Counted from the stretch's first letter, positions 1 through 14,535 are shown. The stretch: 64,000 bases of DNA from Rachycentron canadum (GCA_038496675.1 CM076648.1:11464074-11528073); one strand, 5' to 3'. The notes: generated from the sequence alone by a model not told the origin. Translations and numbers: made by a program.

Positions 1-3000
1 CCCCCCCCCCACAATATTTCAACTTTTCTTTAAAATCATTCATTTATTTTTTGGAATTTCCAGAATTTCCTCAGTCTTTTAAGCACATAATGAAATGTGC
101 ATGAAAACAGGGGGACAGAAGTTCACTTATTGAAAAAAGTATGCAATTGTGATATAACCAGTGCACGTCTGTGCAGGCCACATTACAGCTTTTTAGACGT
201 TAATTGATGATGTTAAGCATCACTCAGAGTTCAAAAATCCAGCCCCAGCTAAATTAAGTTCTCTAAATAATGTAGTGTGCAACTGTAATTAACAGCTCTT
301 TAAAAATCCATTTTTTCTCTGGACACCAAAAGAAATCAATACTTAACTTCAAATGACCTTATTGAGCTGGATAAAAGGCTTTATCGCAGGGGCTGGGTCA
401 GGAGCAGTTGAGCTAATGTGTTAGTTGAACAGTGGGGGATTAAAGGTGAGGTGTTCTCTCAAAATCTTACAAGACATCACAAAGCAGCAGGTCACTAACC
501 TGAGCCTTCCTGGAGACACTGAGAGGATTACAGCAGCCAACCTCTGCTGAACTGTGCCTGTATTCAGACGGGGCTGAGGAGGCAAAGACAGCCTCTTTAT
601 CACTCAGCAGGTCCAGCCCATTCTATTTCCTCTCTCCCCACACTACCCCTCTCAAACAAGGCCAGAGCTGAAACCTGTTAGTCCCAACTCTGTGCAATAT
701 ACTCACAGGGGACCAATTTGCACAGCCAGCCCTTGTCTGAATCACTCTATCAATTAGGAGCCACTGTGTTTATCATCACATACATTATTATAGAGGCTGG
801 CCTGGTCATTGTGTTGAGGTGTGCCTCTCAGGAGAGGGAAACAGATGAAATAAATGACCAGGGAGTGAAGCCACAGTTGGACAGACTGCTGGACTAATCT
901 GAAAGGACGGCTGTAATTATGAGTCTCCAGAGGAACTGGCTGTGTGGCAAGTCCAATGTGTGAACATGGCACTAACAGTCAGGAAGGTGCACTACCCCCC
1001 TTCTCCACAACAAAGTAAGAGACTGAGTCAAATCAATATTTTCAATCTCTCAGGATCAATTCAGCATCTGAGCACAAAGACAATGTTGGCTGTGACCAAT
1101 GTGTATAAATGAAAAGTCAAACTTCGTGGTCATGATGGCTTCTTCTATCTCACGTTCTTTTGTAATAATGAGCAGAAGCTGAGGGAGTCTTGACTGAAAG
1201 TTGTTACTGAATCCAAGTTTTTGGAGAGAGGCAAGGTCCTAAAAGCTAAAAGAAATTCCCCAGCTAGTCAGAGCACAATAACCATGCACTTAGTATTAGA
1301 TTACAAGGATATTAATAATAGGATTGGTCATATAGGTAGCATATTAAGGTCATACCGTAACGCAGCATTAAGTATGGTCATTTTATGGATATGGCTACAG
1401 TCTTCCTTTGTTTCCAGGGACGTTGTTCAGTGTTGAGAGACCATTCTCCATTCCACACAGAGCATAGAAAGAGATGATAGTCTGTGTTAACACTGGAGTG
1501 CAGTCCCTGTGTTCTGGATCATAGAATAACACTGGCATTCAGATTCCATTCATATGTTGATTACACAAAATGGTCCCATCAGTATGAGATGATCTTGTCA
1601 GAATAAAAGTGTTTCATCAATGGAATATGATGTAATCAGCATGAAACTGGTGACTTTTCCTGAAGAGAGGGTGAAAAGTGACACTGCATCTTTAAGAAGC
1701 CTAGAGTCTTGCTGTGTTTTAGTCAAACAAAGGCAGCCAATTGAGAACATGCAACCTGAAACCAGAAGCCCGGCTCAGAGGGCCTCACACAGTCCTCAGA
1801 GCATGGACACACCCCATGTACGCCTGATTCAGCCAGGCAGAGAACCATGGCCTGCCACCCATTCAGTGCAAACATGTCCACACAGTCAGAAAATCACAAA
1901 CACAGACTCACAGAGTAGCTTGTTTAGCCTCTGGAAATACAAGCAGTAAAGATCAAAAATCTGTTAGAACATAATTTCTAAGATTGAAACATAAACACAG
2001 CGTTCAGCAACATTTCTAGGGTGACACTGTAAATTTTTTGGTAGTGAAAGCATTATCCACTGTTGCCATTAGGGGCTTTATTAACTCTATAAACTTGTCA
2101 CTTTTAGGCTTTTTAGGATTACATTCCAGTGCAAATGTTGTTCATTTGATAATAAATATAGCACATACAATGTGCTAAGCAAGATGCAGAATCTCTGCCT
2201 CACAAAGTCAACTCTTTACACTAACAAATCTTCTCCAAGTAACATCTTTTCATAGTCTGGTCAGCATCTGCTTATGCTTTGAGCCCGTCTATCACCACAG
2301 TTCGTGGTAAGCAGCTCTGCGAGGCATGAACTCTCAACAACACAGGGAATCATGGGCAGGAGACTGGAATCTAATACGAGCCAGAACATGCTATGGTTGG
2401 TCACCACAACATGGACATGAGTTAGAGCTGAAACCTGCCCCTTGAACAGACTGCCATGAAATAATATGCACTTCAAAATCAATTCTGCTGCTCAGCAACA
2501 GAGGAGCTCTAAATGTAGTCCCATTTTGGGGCTGAGTCTCATTAATTGCTCGTTCTCAGAGACACAAAAACAGACATGGATGATAAGCTAAAGATATGTA
2601 GGAATTGAATGATGAAAAACAAGTGCAATAAAATCAACTTTATCTTGACTCATCTATTATCCCTATGTTTTTTCTGGCCACATATGCTCTGACGAGTGTC
2701 TGGTTGGCATATTAGACCCACAAGTGCATATCATCACAGAGGCAAAACAACAGATGCAGAAGGACCATCAAGAATGAATCAGGTTTTGTTTAAACAGGCA
2801 TGAAAGGATCACATAAAACATATATAATTGTAGTGATATAATACATACATAAACTATTTGTCTTTCTGTCTCTCCAACATTGTGAAACGTTACTATAGTT
2901 GCGTCTATAGTTTTCGCTCACGTCACTACATAAAATCAGAACAAAACAAAGCTGAGTTTAAGTTTCCGTCTCGCTATGTTTCAAATGCATCTTTAGCTCT

Positions 3001-6000
3001 CGCTCACGTTCTTTAACATCAAAAACATTAACCAAACATCAAACACGTAACAGAAATTGGGGTTGGGCAGAGCATGTTCGGGAAAAGAGTCACAAAACCA
3101 AATGAATCTGTGCTTGTTGACCCATTCACATCCACCGTAGGCACGTGCTTGATCTGAAAGAAGTATAAGCCATCTCCATAGCGACCCGAGATTAATAAAT
3201 AACCAGTCTGTCACAATCCAACCTTAACATCTTGAATCTTAACTCAAAATGACTTCTTCCTCCCCTCATCATACCTGCATCAATGCTATTTACACTTTCA
3301 ACAGTTACTCCTTTTGAGAAAGACATAACATAATTGGACTTTTTTCACTACCATGTGTGTGAAAACACAGTAGCCTTACACTGACAATGACAAGGGAACA
3401 AATGAGGGATTATTCTGGAGGTGTGTGATGCCTCTCCTGCAATGAAGTTCCTCACACTCCATTCTGAGTGAATGCAGGTGACTCGGGGAGCCTGAGCTGA
3501 TCCCAGAATTCCTCATTATCCACCCAGCAGGGAGGATCAGATCCGCTCGCTCTGTCTCCGAGCATGCTCGGCCCGGTGAGACGAGACCCAGAGGAGCACA
3601 GTGCTGGGCCATCGGGGGCAAGCCAGGTCTGCTCATTATATCTAACTCATCCTTGGCATCTCTGCAAACCAAGTGCCACTTAGTTCCCACAGGAGGGGTC
3701 TGGGCTGGATCACTGACGAGATGGCAGAGCAAACAGCAGAATGGTAACAGGAAAAGCTTTACATCAAAAGTCATATGCAGACAGAGGCATAATATCTAGC
3801 ACTACATCTGCAAGAGGAACATGCAGATTTCAACTATTTGTTGGCTTTACACATTTAATTTTAAATATGTAAAATTAATGGCATGATTACACTACTCCTT
3901 TTCAGATCCAGAATGACAGGTTAGATGACACTGACATAAAAAGTACCTTAAAAAATATCATAAAAAGGTAAATATGACAATCAGTGTTTAGATTGTGAAA
4001 AGCAAGCATCAAAAGAGGCCTCAGCAAAATGAAAAACATCACATGGGTGTGGTGTAGCCTACAGGTAGATTAGGCATTTACATATTTTTTTGTCAGTAGA
4101 TGGAATAAAAACCAGTTCTTTTTTAAACAATAACTGAAAAAAATTCACCAATGTCATTTAGCTTGTGGGGCAAGTGCAAATACATAACTCAATGAATAAA
4201 CATACAATTTGAGTGAAGCGTGTTGTTTCATTTATCAACTCTATTTCTGGGATAAATGAATGCAGCCCAGCACAGCAGGTGAATTATACAAGTGCAGAAT
4301 CTTAGGCCTTTGGCTAGGGGCCAGTGCCCTCCATTTCCCTTTACTTTTTAAAATATTCTCCTAAGTAAACTCTGGGGCTAAGGCAAATGCTGGGTGATAC
4401 AGTATATGCAGATGTAGTGTCTTCCATTGCAGTCACAATTAGCCTCAGAGAATGGGCACAGTGCCAACCAACACTGGTCTCAGCAAATCCGAAACACTTC
4501 AGGTAAACACCACAATAAGCTAAGAAGCAGAAATTAGAAATTGTTTTGAACCGCAACACTGTTGCTATAGAGACTGTTGCTAATTAACTGCACTCTACCC
4601 CAGGATAACAAAGGGCTTAAGGGCACTCAGGGCGGCTCCTCTTGCGATGAGCTCTGTGTATGGAACACTATGCCATCCCCAGGGTCTCTCAACTACAAAA
4701 TACCTGTCTCCTCGCAGCCAACTTTCATCTCAGATGCCATAAGAGGTTTTGTGTGGTGTCTGTCTGTGTTTGTTATAAACCCTATGGACCTGGATCACAG
4801 TACCATATCAGCCTCACTGTGATTGGCTGAGCCCTTCCCCTCTCAAAAGACAAATCACTTGATGTTTTGGAAAAATCAATCCCATGTAGCAGCACAGAGG
4901 ACCTCTTCGTTGGTTACTTATCTTTGATGGCATTCCAAAGACGTGTACTTCTAAAACAAATGGAAATCTGAGGCATCCTACAAAGAATACATACAGTATT
5001 TATATGGCTGAGAGAACATTTATGTTTTTATAGGGGGCATTTGACCAGGGCTTGCATTTCTAATCTTCTCTGCTGAATTCTCTAAAAAGTAAAATAAGTA
5101 GCAAAACTGCCTTTGTACATTTTTTTTTTTACACTAATGCATCATAACTGTTGCAGGATAATTGAAGAGGATTGGTTTGAGGTTTGTATTGGTTCACCTC
5201 ACAGACTGCAAACTTAAAAGCAAACCATTTCTTTTCCTACATTACAAACATTTTACACAACAAAATTGATTTCGTAACTAATCAGTGAACACTGATTTTT
5301 TACAATATTTACAATACAGTATTTCACACACTCACATGGCAAAAAGACAAATAAGGAAATGGACAGAACGTATTTTGTAAGATCTGCACACAAAAACTGT
5401 GAATATGTAGATAGGAATAAGAGAAAATCATGAACTGACTCACATTCCAAGCATTCCTTGAAATATTCACAACACTGAGTTCATTGTAACTGTCAACACT
5501 GAGGTAATCATGCTGGCCGCTCCCTACAGCTATGGCCTTATTTTCTATCATTCATTGGATTGATGGCTACAAAGCATTTCCAACTTCAGCATTACTACAG
5601 CCATTAGCACTGTCCTGCCAGACTGTCCTATTGCTTCTAAATGTCCACATTTCTAATGCTAAAACGTGCCCCACCATTTAGATGTGTGTCTATAATATGT
5701 AACTTTATAGCAATTTCACCATTCAAAATCCACTGTTTTGTTCCTGGTCTAGTTTTATATTTGGTAAATACTGTATTCTAATGATGATGAGCTCAATCAA
5801 TTCAAACAAAGCATGGCTGCTTTTTTCCTGTAAGAAAGACCCATGGCACCTTCCTGGCTTTGGGGGATTGTCACAGTTCATGGCATGATGGAATTGGCAC
5901 TGGGATGCAGCAACAGTTGGAGGGATGAACAACAAGCACTGTACCCAGAAAATATATAAGACCATTTAATTACATTGTCCCACCAAACTCTCAAGTTAAG

Positions 6001-7238
6001 CAAGGGGACTGCATAAACAATTCTTTCAAACGCCAAAAAAAAAAAAAAAACAGAACAACTGAAAAAATGAAAAAAAAAAAAAAACATTTACTATTTGTCT
6101 AGTATCTTACAGTTCGAATTCAGTAGAACTAGACAGACAGGAGACGGATTCTGCTACTGGTAAGACAAACGTGTAACCAGATACAGAGAACATCTGGCAG
6201 GATGAACGTCTATTCAACCCTACAGTTGTCTCCTCAGCAGATTTTAAGGAGGATTTAACACCACAAAAACAAAACCTTTCTTTGAGTTTGTTATTGTGGT
6301 TTTGAATCCCTCTTAACTAACAATCTTTTATTCAGTCTGTGACATATATCTTTTTGTCTATAAGACATTTTCATGAGGTAGATTTCAGTGGGTTGTCTTT
6401 TGCCTCAGTTTACAATTATTCTTATCTGTTTTTCTAATTTGGTTGTAAGATTACAACCTACATTTAAGGAACATTTTCACCATATTGAGAATGTCCACTG
6501 AACCACCAGCGAGGCCTGCACTTAGCACTACTCATTTATACCTCTAGAAAAACCAAATTGTCATGCTTTAATCCACGGCAGAGGGATAGCTTCTCTGCCA
6601 GCTTCACTCTGTATGGGGACAGGGGAATTGGAGAAAAAGACAATGGGGAGGGTCCTGTTGTCTAAGCCCACATCTTTGTAGTGGCAGCTGAGGGGTTTCA
6701 CTGAAACTCCTAGAATTTACATTTTGTTTGGCCGGAGGGGTCACATGACAGCTGCAAGCGAATGCTCTGGGGGGCTTTCTGCTTTCACTTGACACTGACA
6801 GGCTGTGAGACGGTCCAACACCACAGAGAGAAAATATTCACTCTTTCCATGACATCACCCAGCCAGGAATGGGGGGAAGTGGAGGGAGGAGAGAGGGCAC
6901 AGCTGGTGGCAGCCGCAGTACCATCTGCTACTGACTAATAGTTCATGCTGCTTTACTTATAAACTTGCACTTCTGTGAACCAGAGTAGTGGCTGTATAGC
7001 CACCATCACAGAACATATCACAGATAAATGTGAAACTGGCAGCCTTAAAATGTTGCATCGTTCAGCACAACCATGTATTGATTCATTTTTTCATTTTGGA
7101 AAATGTGTTCTTTTACTTTTTTGCCTCATTTAAAATGAGGAGATTTATACCGCTGTCATGTCTGTCTGTTAACTATGAAACAAAGCCAGCAGTGAAGCCA
7201 TATAAACACCTAAGCAACACCTAAGTGAAAAAAATGAT
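1..7238. other. tead1 intron, no gene recognised
   Basis: This stretch lies downstream (in tead1 sense) of the tead1 exon ending at 7531, so it is most likely the intron before the next coding exon, which should encode the rest of the TEA domain. I looked on the minus strand for the continuation of the DNA-binding domain and did not find it. The sequence is AT-rich with two adjacent poly-A tracts near 6035-6084. Two more GC-balanced patches (about 660-970 and 3420-3640) stand out but have no recognisable coding potential. Short open frames here look random. Confidence 0.6.
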
Positions 7239-7239
7239 A

Positions 7240-7447
7240 ATTAGTGAGCTTTAGAGGTGCTGGTAGAAAGATTTTGTCAGTAAGACTAACTGTTTCACCC
7301 CTGTTTCCGTTATGCTAAGCTAAGATAAATAGCTGCTGGCACCAGCTTTATATTTAAGGACATACATCATACAGAGTGACATCAATGTTTTTATCTAGCG
7401 CTTAGCAAAAAAGCAACTATTTCCCCAAACATCAAACTATTCCTTTA
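7240..7447 (+). repeat. Dispersed teleost repeat copy
   Basis: The segment begins with TTAGTGAGCTTTAGAGGTGC and ends with ACTATTCCTTTAA, and contains CTGTTTC...CCCTGTTTCC followed by TATGCTAAGCTAAG. I recognise this order of blocks from a repeat very common in percomorph genomes, probably a non-autonomous DNA element; the family name is not certain. It sits about 80 bases beyond the tead1 exon donor, inside the intron. It has diverged from the usual sequence by small changes and encodes nothing. Confidence 0.7.
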
Positions 7448-7530
7448 AGCTCCTTCCATTCTCTCCTATTGGAATATTATGTAACAGACAACACTTGGAT
7501 TAAAACTCACACATGCACACGTGGACTTAC

Positions 7531-7771
7531 CATACATCTTTCCCTCATCAGAAAGGATTATCTTCCTGCGTCCACAAGGAGGATAGATAGCCAGGGCCTC
7601 TTGGAAGCTCTGTTCAATGTCAGGGCTCCACACCCCCTCGGCATCATTGTCTACAGGCTTGTCTGCAGAGTCGCTCATCCTCTCCAGGTCCTCGGCAGGG
7701 CTCTCACTGCCGCTCCAGCTGCTGGGATCAATCGTGGCGGTTGGGCTCTCCAAGCTGAAGCCTGGAGCAGA
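7531..7771 (-). CDS. tead1: tead1 first coding exon (AUU start)
   Basis: This exon encodes the N-terminus of TEAD1 (TEF-1), a nuclear transcription factor that binds MCAT (CATTCC) sites and recruits YAP/TAZ, VGLL and other co-factors. The coding part runs from 7732 down to 7531 and gives 67 codons plus one base. An acidic, serine-rich leader (SSWSGSESPAE, ERMSDSADKP) is followed by the start of the TEA domain (VWSPDIEQSFQEALAIYPP, then GRRKIILSDEGKMY). The acceptor is TCTCTCCCTAG before 7771 and the donor is TATG|GTAAGT at 7531. No in-frame ATG exists before codon 19, and a TAG closes the frame just upstream at the acceptor. The start is therefore the ATT at 7732-7730 (context GCCACG ATT G), as known for vertebrate TEAD1. 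The remaining exons lie left of the window. Whether this is the a or b fish copy cannot be told. Confidence 0.95.
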
Positions 7772-10700
7772 CTAGGGAGAGACCTGGAATTCCCAAATAA
7801 ACAAACAACCAAGATGTCATTCTCCACGACAGAACAGCAGACAAAAAAAAAACAAAACAGCCCACACTGTTTGTGCACACAATATGGAACAAAAGCAGCC
7901 AAACTAACTTGGATGTATGTAATGGGTTTATACAATTGAAACAATTTCTTTGTGGCACTTCCTTCTTATTAAATGACAGGACACAGAAGGCAAAAAAAAA
8001 ATATTTGAGGTCAGATAAATGCTTCAACATATTATGAAAACAAGGTCTAGACTCTAGACCCACTCTATTGGAAATGTGTCTTGAGATTACTGTTGTGACT
8101 CTGTTGTGATTTGGTGAAATTAAAATGGACTTGACTTTAAGTCAACAAAACACTATACTGTTTCAAAAGATCATTGAGCAATCACCAGGTGGTCCACTGT
8201 GAGTTTTACGCAAAGTTTGTGTAATGCCAACTTTTTGATTTCCTGCACTAGGTGCAACATGAGACACTCCTCCAATACCACCACTGCGGATGTGGCCTTG
8301 AGCAAAGGCACTTGATCGGCAGTGTAAATGTGTGTAACTCTGGAATTGTGAGGCAAAACATTTCATCAAAAACAGCACAACTATGCTGCAAAATGTGCAG
8401 ATGTGACTAATCATGGCATTTTATTGGGTATCAGTGAAGCATGTGTGTGTAAAATGAGATTAAGCAGCGTTGCAGCTAATATACACTGTGTGGCCGTCAT
8501 TAATGGAAACATTCTGCATATAGTACCATTAACAGCCACAGAGTCCAATCTAGGACTTCAAGATACTTGATTCAGGTGGTTAAATTATATTAGAAGGGGC
8601 CGTCAGAATAGGCTCTGTGTTGAGCAAGGATAGTAAGAACATTGATCATTTATCATGTAATAGTTGAGTTTACCCTTGTATGAGTTGTATGGTACAGGCA
8701 TTATAGCTTAACCTGTGGATACAGCCCAAATAAAAGAGTGAGCACATAACTATAACATAGTTATTTGAACTAAATGTTTCAAAGAGCCCTAAGGGAGTTC
8801 TGTAGTAATGCAATAAACGTAAAAACAACAACAACTGTCTATATTGTTAACTGTTCTTGTTTCACTCACACTGTGCGACCTGAAATCATGGAAGTCTGAA
8901 ATGTATTAGTTCCCATTAACATAGTAAGAATATGGATGTGTAGTGGCCTGAGATCTCTCTGATACAGATACACATGTACAGACTGATGGAGGACTCCATG
9001 CCTATAGTCTATATTTTTTTACCAGCCCGGGACCAAACAAAGATTTGACTTTCAGTATAAAACTATGCCAGAATTTCTGTCAACTGTAAAACAGATACTG
9101 CCTTTACCCTTTACTGAATGTTTAAAATGCTTTGATGTTTTACTTCCTTTGCAGAAAAATCCTTTTTTTTCCCCCCTTTCTTAATCTCTCTACTCTTTCC
9201 AGACAACTGCTTCCTCCCTGAGCAAGATCCTATTCAAGCAGCACAAGCTGTCAGGAAGTGGGAATAGTAGCATATGTTTCTTCCAGCATGTCCGTTCATG
9301 AGGGGGAAAGGGGGGATGGGAGCAAGCTGTTGGGGGAAAAAAACACTCCCAGAGAGCAGAGAGAGCTTTTACTGAATTCCGTTTTTGTGTGCTGACTGCT
9401 GACACTGCAGAACTAACTCACAAACTGATGAGGGAGGGGAAAAAAATTCCCATTTCAACCACTAAAAGGCTGGGACTCTTTCTCGATGTGCTCATCTCAT
9501 CCCAACCAAATGATGAACTGTGCTGGCAATCACTTCCAACTTCCATTTTCACAGTCAGATGAGATGCAGATGAAAATATTTGTTTCTATTTTTGTCAGGT
9601 CTCAATAGTGAGTAATTTTGTTTTCAGTTCATTTCTACTAGGTTTTTTATGAATTCCAACATCCTTTCATCCTTAAATCTCATGAAAAATATAAACTTCT
9701 AACAATTTCCTTTTTATGAGCACTAGTTCTGTTATGGTATGTACGAGTTGATAAAGTGATACTAGTTATCCTTGGTGACTGACTTGGTGGCTCTGTCCAT
9801 TACAGAAAATTGATTCTTACAAACCAACGTTTCCCTCCTCTGCAGGTGCTTTATTCCAACATGTCATCAGGAAATTATTACTGTAACAGTAACATGCAAT
9901 TATTACAAACCTCAACTCCACTTACTATCTTAAGTGAAAGTAAGATATTATATTATATATTAAATAAGTACTGCTGCTAAAAACGATTGCCTACAAAAAA
10001 ATATGAGAATCTTAAAAAAGTAATACAATGTAATTCAATGTAAAGCTATAAAACTCAAGACAGTTGAAGATCACCGAGTATGCCTTCAGTCACTCTGCAA
10101 CAGAAGATCAATACTTTTCCTCTACAGATATTATTCTGTAAATACTGTTTCTCCAGAGGGCTTTTCTCTAATTTGAGATCAAACATGTCTTCTGGATGCT
10201 GATCATTACCTAAGCAAAACTGAAACAAGTCATTCAGTCACCATCACATAACTTAAAACTCATTTACATTTTGGCCAAGAACCATCCAGCTGGTTGTCAC
10301 ACATAACCTTGAAACAACTCATTCAGGTTACCCAGCATGTCATACACACTGACACCGAAACAGACTTCCTGCACTGTTTTTGGAAATCTTTTAAAAACCA
10401 CATTTGAAAACCGGGCCTTTTTAATCAAGGAACAAAAAAAAAAAAAAGGATGATTCTGGTGGAATTGATTTAAAATGCTTGATTTTACTTTTTTTAAATC
10501 TATCATCTGAGTATGTTTTCTGTGAATTTGGATTTAGATACTTACTAGTTACTTATAGTTTGGAAATACATTTTCAACTGTTTCAGAGTGTAAGTAATGC
10601 CAACGCTTTGAACTAAAAGACATCATTTGCCTTCATCTGCAAATAGCAGCTGTTTGGAAAATGTGCAGATTTATATGAACATGAATAAAACATGGGTGCA

Positions 10701-13700
10701 GACTAATGCAATTTAACATCAATAAATAATTTCTTGAATGATTTTAGCAACGTGTTTACCAAGAATGTATCACTAAGCTACAGATAGTCTTACGCTCTTT
10801 CTCACCTGTTTTCACTCATTTCGCTCTTGATGCTACACTATCAAACTACAGTGTTGTTCATATAACATTAAACCCCTACCGATATATAATGTTATAATGT
10901 TTGCAATTGAGAAGAAAGGGTGTAAGGTTATTCACGTCGACGGTTAATGTGAGCGAATAGTTCTATTAAATATCAGTATGAGTAAACAGAAAACACCTAT
11001 ATCTATTAAACTGATAACATTGTCAACTACATCTTATCATGCCGCCTGAAGATGGGCTTTATTGACTTGTCCTCATACAAACACTGAAACAATACAGACT
11101 AAAAGCCATCCCTACACTCAATAGATTTGTTTCTTTGTAACCCATGGCATCAACTAGATGCTTTTGCCATGTGCAACATGTGAATAACCTAGCAGCGTTG
11201 TCACCGAAGACAGTCTCTTAGTGCCTTAGAATCTGTGGACTAATGTCTGCCAGTGAAAAGAAGGTATGAATGTCACCCATAGAGACACTTGTGGCTTACA
11301 GATAATTGCATACTTCTGTCTTTGCAGGGTGTACACCATAGAAATGGTCTTATTTGTGAGATGCAGGATAGAGATGGCCCGCAATGCAATAAGTGAATGT
11401 GGTAGCTAAGCAGAGTAGTAGCTGTGACATGGCATTATGGGAAATTACACTTACTGCGAGATTACATAAACCACTCACCAAGTTGGAATCCAGCTCCTTA
11501 AATTAAGAGAACCCATTTCACCCATCAGACAGAGCAAGGTAATGAAATAGCAGATGAGAGGTCTCAAATGTAATTTTCCATGTGGAGTTCTTTTGTGCAG
11601 TTATCTCAGAGGGTGCAATAATGATTCTGTGAATGACTTTTGTGCACCCCATAATGGCCTATAGTAGTTAAGGCCACAGTGTGTAAAACTATAATTACCA
11701 TGTGATTTCAAAACTCTTTTTTCAGCATGTTATAAAGACATATCCTGGCCTTTGCATAATTATAACAGCAATGTCAAAAGTATTCCATTTTGAGCAACAC
11801 GTAACCAACTATGAACATTTACAATGACGGACGTTTCTGAAATTCCATTTAGTTTCTGTCATTAAAACAAATTAATTACCTCGGGAAAAGCATGTTTATG
11901 GAATGAAGTATTTGAGAGCAGGTCTTTGAGGACCTTGAGATGCAGTCCCAGGAACACAAAAAATAAAATGAACCTGAAATCTATGGAGATACTCTTTGGA
12001 GAGTGGAGTTTATTTGGAAAGCTTTACCACTCAAGGTAAAGTTGAGGCATGCATCTACTGTTTAAAATAGATTAAAAAAGACTAAAAAAAAAAAAAAAAA
12101 AAAGAATTCTTGTATTTAACCTTCTGTAATTTCATTTAAGAAAAGAAAATGAGGTAAAAAGCAGGGACGATTTAAATTACCCCAATCATGTCAAAAACAT
12201 TTCCAAACAGACTATGGTATGTCACTAAACTATGTGAGAATTTCTGGACTAAATGATTGATTCTGTATTTTCCTTTACATTTCACAAATACATGCTTTGA
12301 AGCACAGATGAACGAATAAATAAGGTTTTCAATACTCATTTCCGAAGGTCCACTGGAGGAGCTAGAAAGCTTACTTATGCTGCTTCTTTTATTGGCAGTG
12401 GCCTAGTGTTTATTTCATGCCTCTTTGAACCGGCATGCTTAGGTGCCATGAATCTGTCTGATATCATCCCACTCAAATCCGAGACCTGGATCCCACCACC
12501 CAGCAACCATCAGGCCACTGTGGGATCAATCTTTGTTTGCCAGAGAACGGGATTGATTTACAGGTTCTGTCAAAGCAGCCCTTTCTACCTGCCTCAGACT
12601 GCGAAACAGGTAGCAACAACATGACCTGGACAACATCAGATATGTCGGCAGCCGAGAAAAGAGGCATGGCTAAAGGTCTTCCACTGCGAACAACAGAGGG
12701 AAAATTGACTGTAATCTCAGAGACAAAAATCTCCTTCTGAGGATACATCACCGTCCTGCCAGTAATACCAAAATATATAAAAAAATACAATTTATCATTC
12801 AAACATGAAATGTAATGAAAGCTCAGGGGATATTTGCCTATCAAAAAATTTGCAGTGCATTCCAGACAGCATACACCCATGTCACAGCGGTGTGGAGTGT
12901 GAGCGGAACACATAAAGCTCAGGAAATTAAAGCTGTAAATAAAGGTCCGTCAGATAAAGGATCTCCTGACAGTTATGAGAGCAGAGCAGGCCGAGGGCTG
13001 GCCACTGGCTCAATCAGGACGCGTGCGGATGGGCATGAAAAAACAAATCACAGTGATGAGCATGAAGGCCACCATTTGCATTTGGCTCTGCCAGTTCACA
13101 CCGACTTCCATATCCTTTCTTCTCCTTTTCTGGCCATTATTTATCCCGCCATATACTTCTTTCTTACTTGTCTCATTATTCTTTTCCTCTCCTTCCTTTT
13201 CTCCCATGGCAACTACTTCTTATAACACTGAACTCATCTGTTATAGAACAGCCTCTGCCAGGTGAAATAAAACAAAAAACAAAACCAAAAAAAAAAAAAA
13301 AAAAAAAATCAAATCTTTTTCTCAAAACAATTCTTCTTAAATATCACATGGACAGTATAGACCAAGTCACAGCATAAACCTTTAGAAACAAACTATTTAA
13401 TCTTTTTAACAATACAAGTATTTAGGGGGCATTGTTACTGGTAACTGAAGAAAGCAAACACAAAATTCTCCAAATTGTCCAAAACAAAACAAATACTGAC
13501 ATAAAGCTGTGCTGCAACTACTTCATTAAAGGATTTTTACCTTTTCAACCTTTAGACCATGTTGCAGTTTATGTTGACTGTTTGGCACCTTATGTGCTTA
13601 AACTACCCTATTTACTGTTTCAGAATACACTTCACGACATTTTTAGTATTGGCATGATCACAAAAACAAATGCCAAACTAAACATAAATTAAAAATCTTT

Positions 13701-14357
13701 TGTTTAACATAGCTACAAATGAAATGACTACTATTACTTTGCTAAATTTCTCTGTCATCTGGTTCAGTGCTATGACGAAGCAGGCTCGCCATAAGGGAGC
13801 AGGACATTCAACTGGGAGGATTCAAAGATCCCACAACAATAACAGAAATGTAACAATGACTTCTCCATTTTTGACTTCTTGTCAAAAAAAAAAAAAATCA
13901 ATTTTGAGATTAGTGTACAAACCAAACACAAACAGTAAAGTTATCTTGACTTGTATAGCTTAGTGTAATTGGAATTTTTTCAGGCATTTGTTGGGTAATG
14001 AGAAATAAGGATCCAAGGCTGATATTTTTTATAAGACACTAAGCAGGTAGTTATTAAGTTAGACACAATACTAACACTATATGAAGAAGAAGATGTCCAA
14101 TTCTCAGTGTGGCCAACCATGAAAACCAAATTTAGTCCATGTTTTTTTTAATATTTGGCCATCAGGAGCCAAAAACTGGCTACTTTGAAAAGTCAATAAC
14201 CATGATTTATAAATAACAATAACAACAACGACAATTATACTGTCAACTGTCGTGGAACAGCACAAGCCACTGGAAATAATATGCTTTAGAGCATAGTGGT
14301 GCCGTTGCCGTGTTTTGTCTGAAAGCCCCAGTATACCTTTGTTTTTTTTGACTACAT

Positions 14358-14535
14358 ATAGAGCTGCAACAGTTATTCAGTTAATCAATTAGTAATTTGA
14401 CAGAAAATCAATTAATCTGCCGCTTTCTGTGTTCTGACTATGTTTGGGATTTGGACAAAATAAGACGTGACAACATCACCCGGAATCAAAAAAGTAATCA
14501 GTAGAGTAAACAAAAATAATCATTACTTGCATCCG
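14358..14535. mobile_element. Small decayed DNA transposon (MITE-like)
   Basis: The left end reads GAGCTGCAACAGTTATTCAG and the right end ATAATCATTACTTGCATCC, so the ends are imperfect inverted copies built around GCTGCAAC. AT-rich blocks of TTAATCAATTAGT type follow the left end, and an inner GGATTTGGACAAAATAAGAC block is present. I know this arrangement from a very abundant non-autonomous (hAT-like) element of fish, in which AATCGATTAATCG repeats flank the ends. This copy is shortened and mutated. No target duplication could be assigned with confidence. Confidence 0.6.

Noticed and set aside
3376..3774. 132-codon minus-strand frame
   Set aside because: It lies over the GC-rich patch in the tead1 intron, has no family similarity and no suitable splice sites.
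8460..8580. Segment with ATATACACTGTGTGGCC resembling a transposon end
   Set aside because: Only about 17 bases resemble known fish transposon termini and no partner end or transposase piece was seen.
12473..12913. 146-codon minus-strand frame in the tead1 intron
   Set aside because: No recognisable domain, no convincing splice borders and AT-rich random-looking composition.
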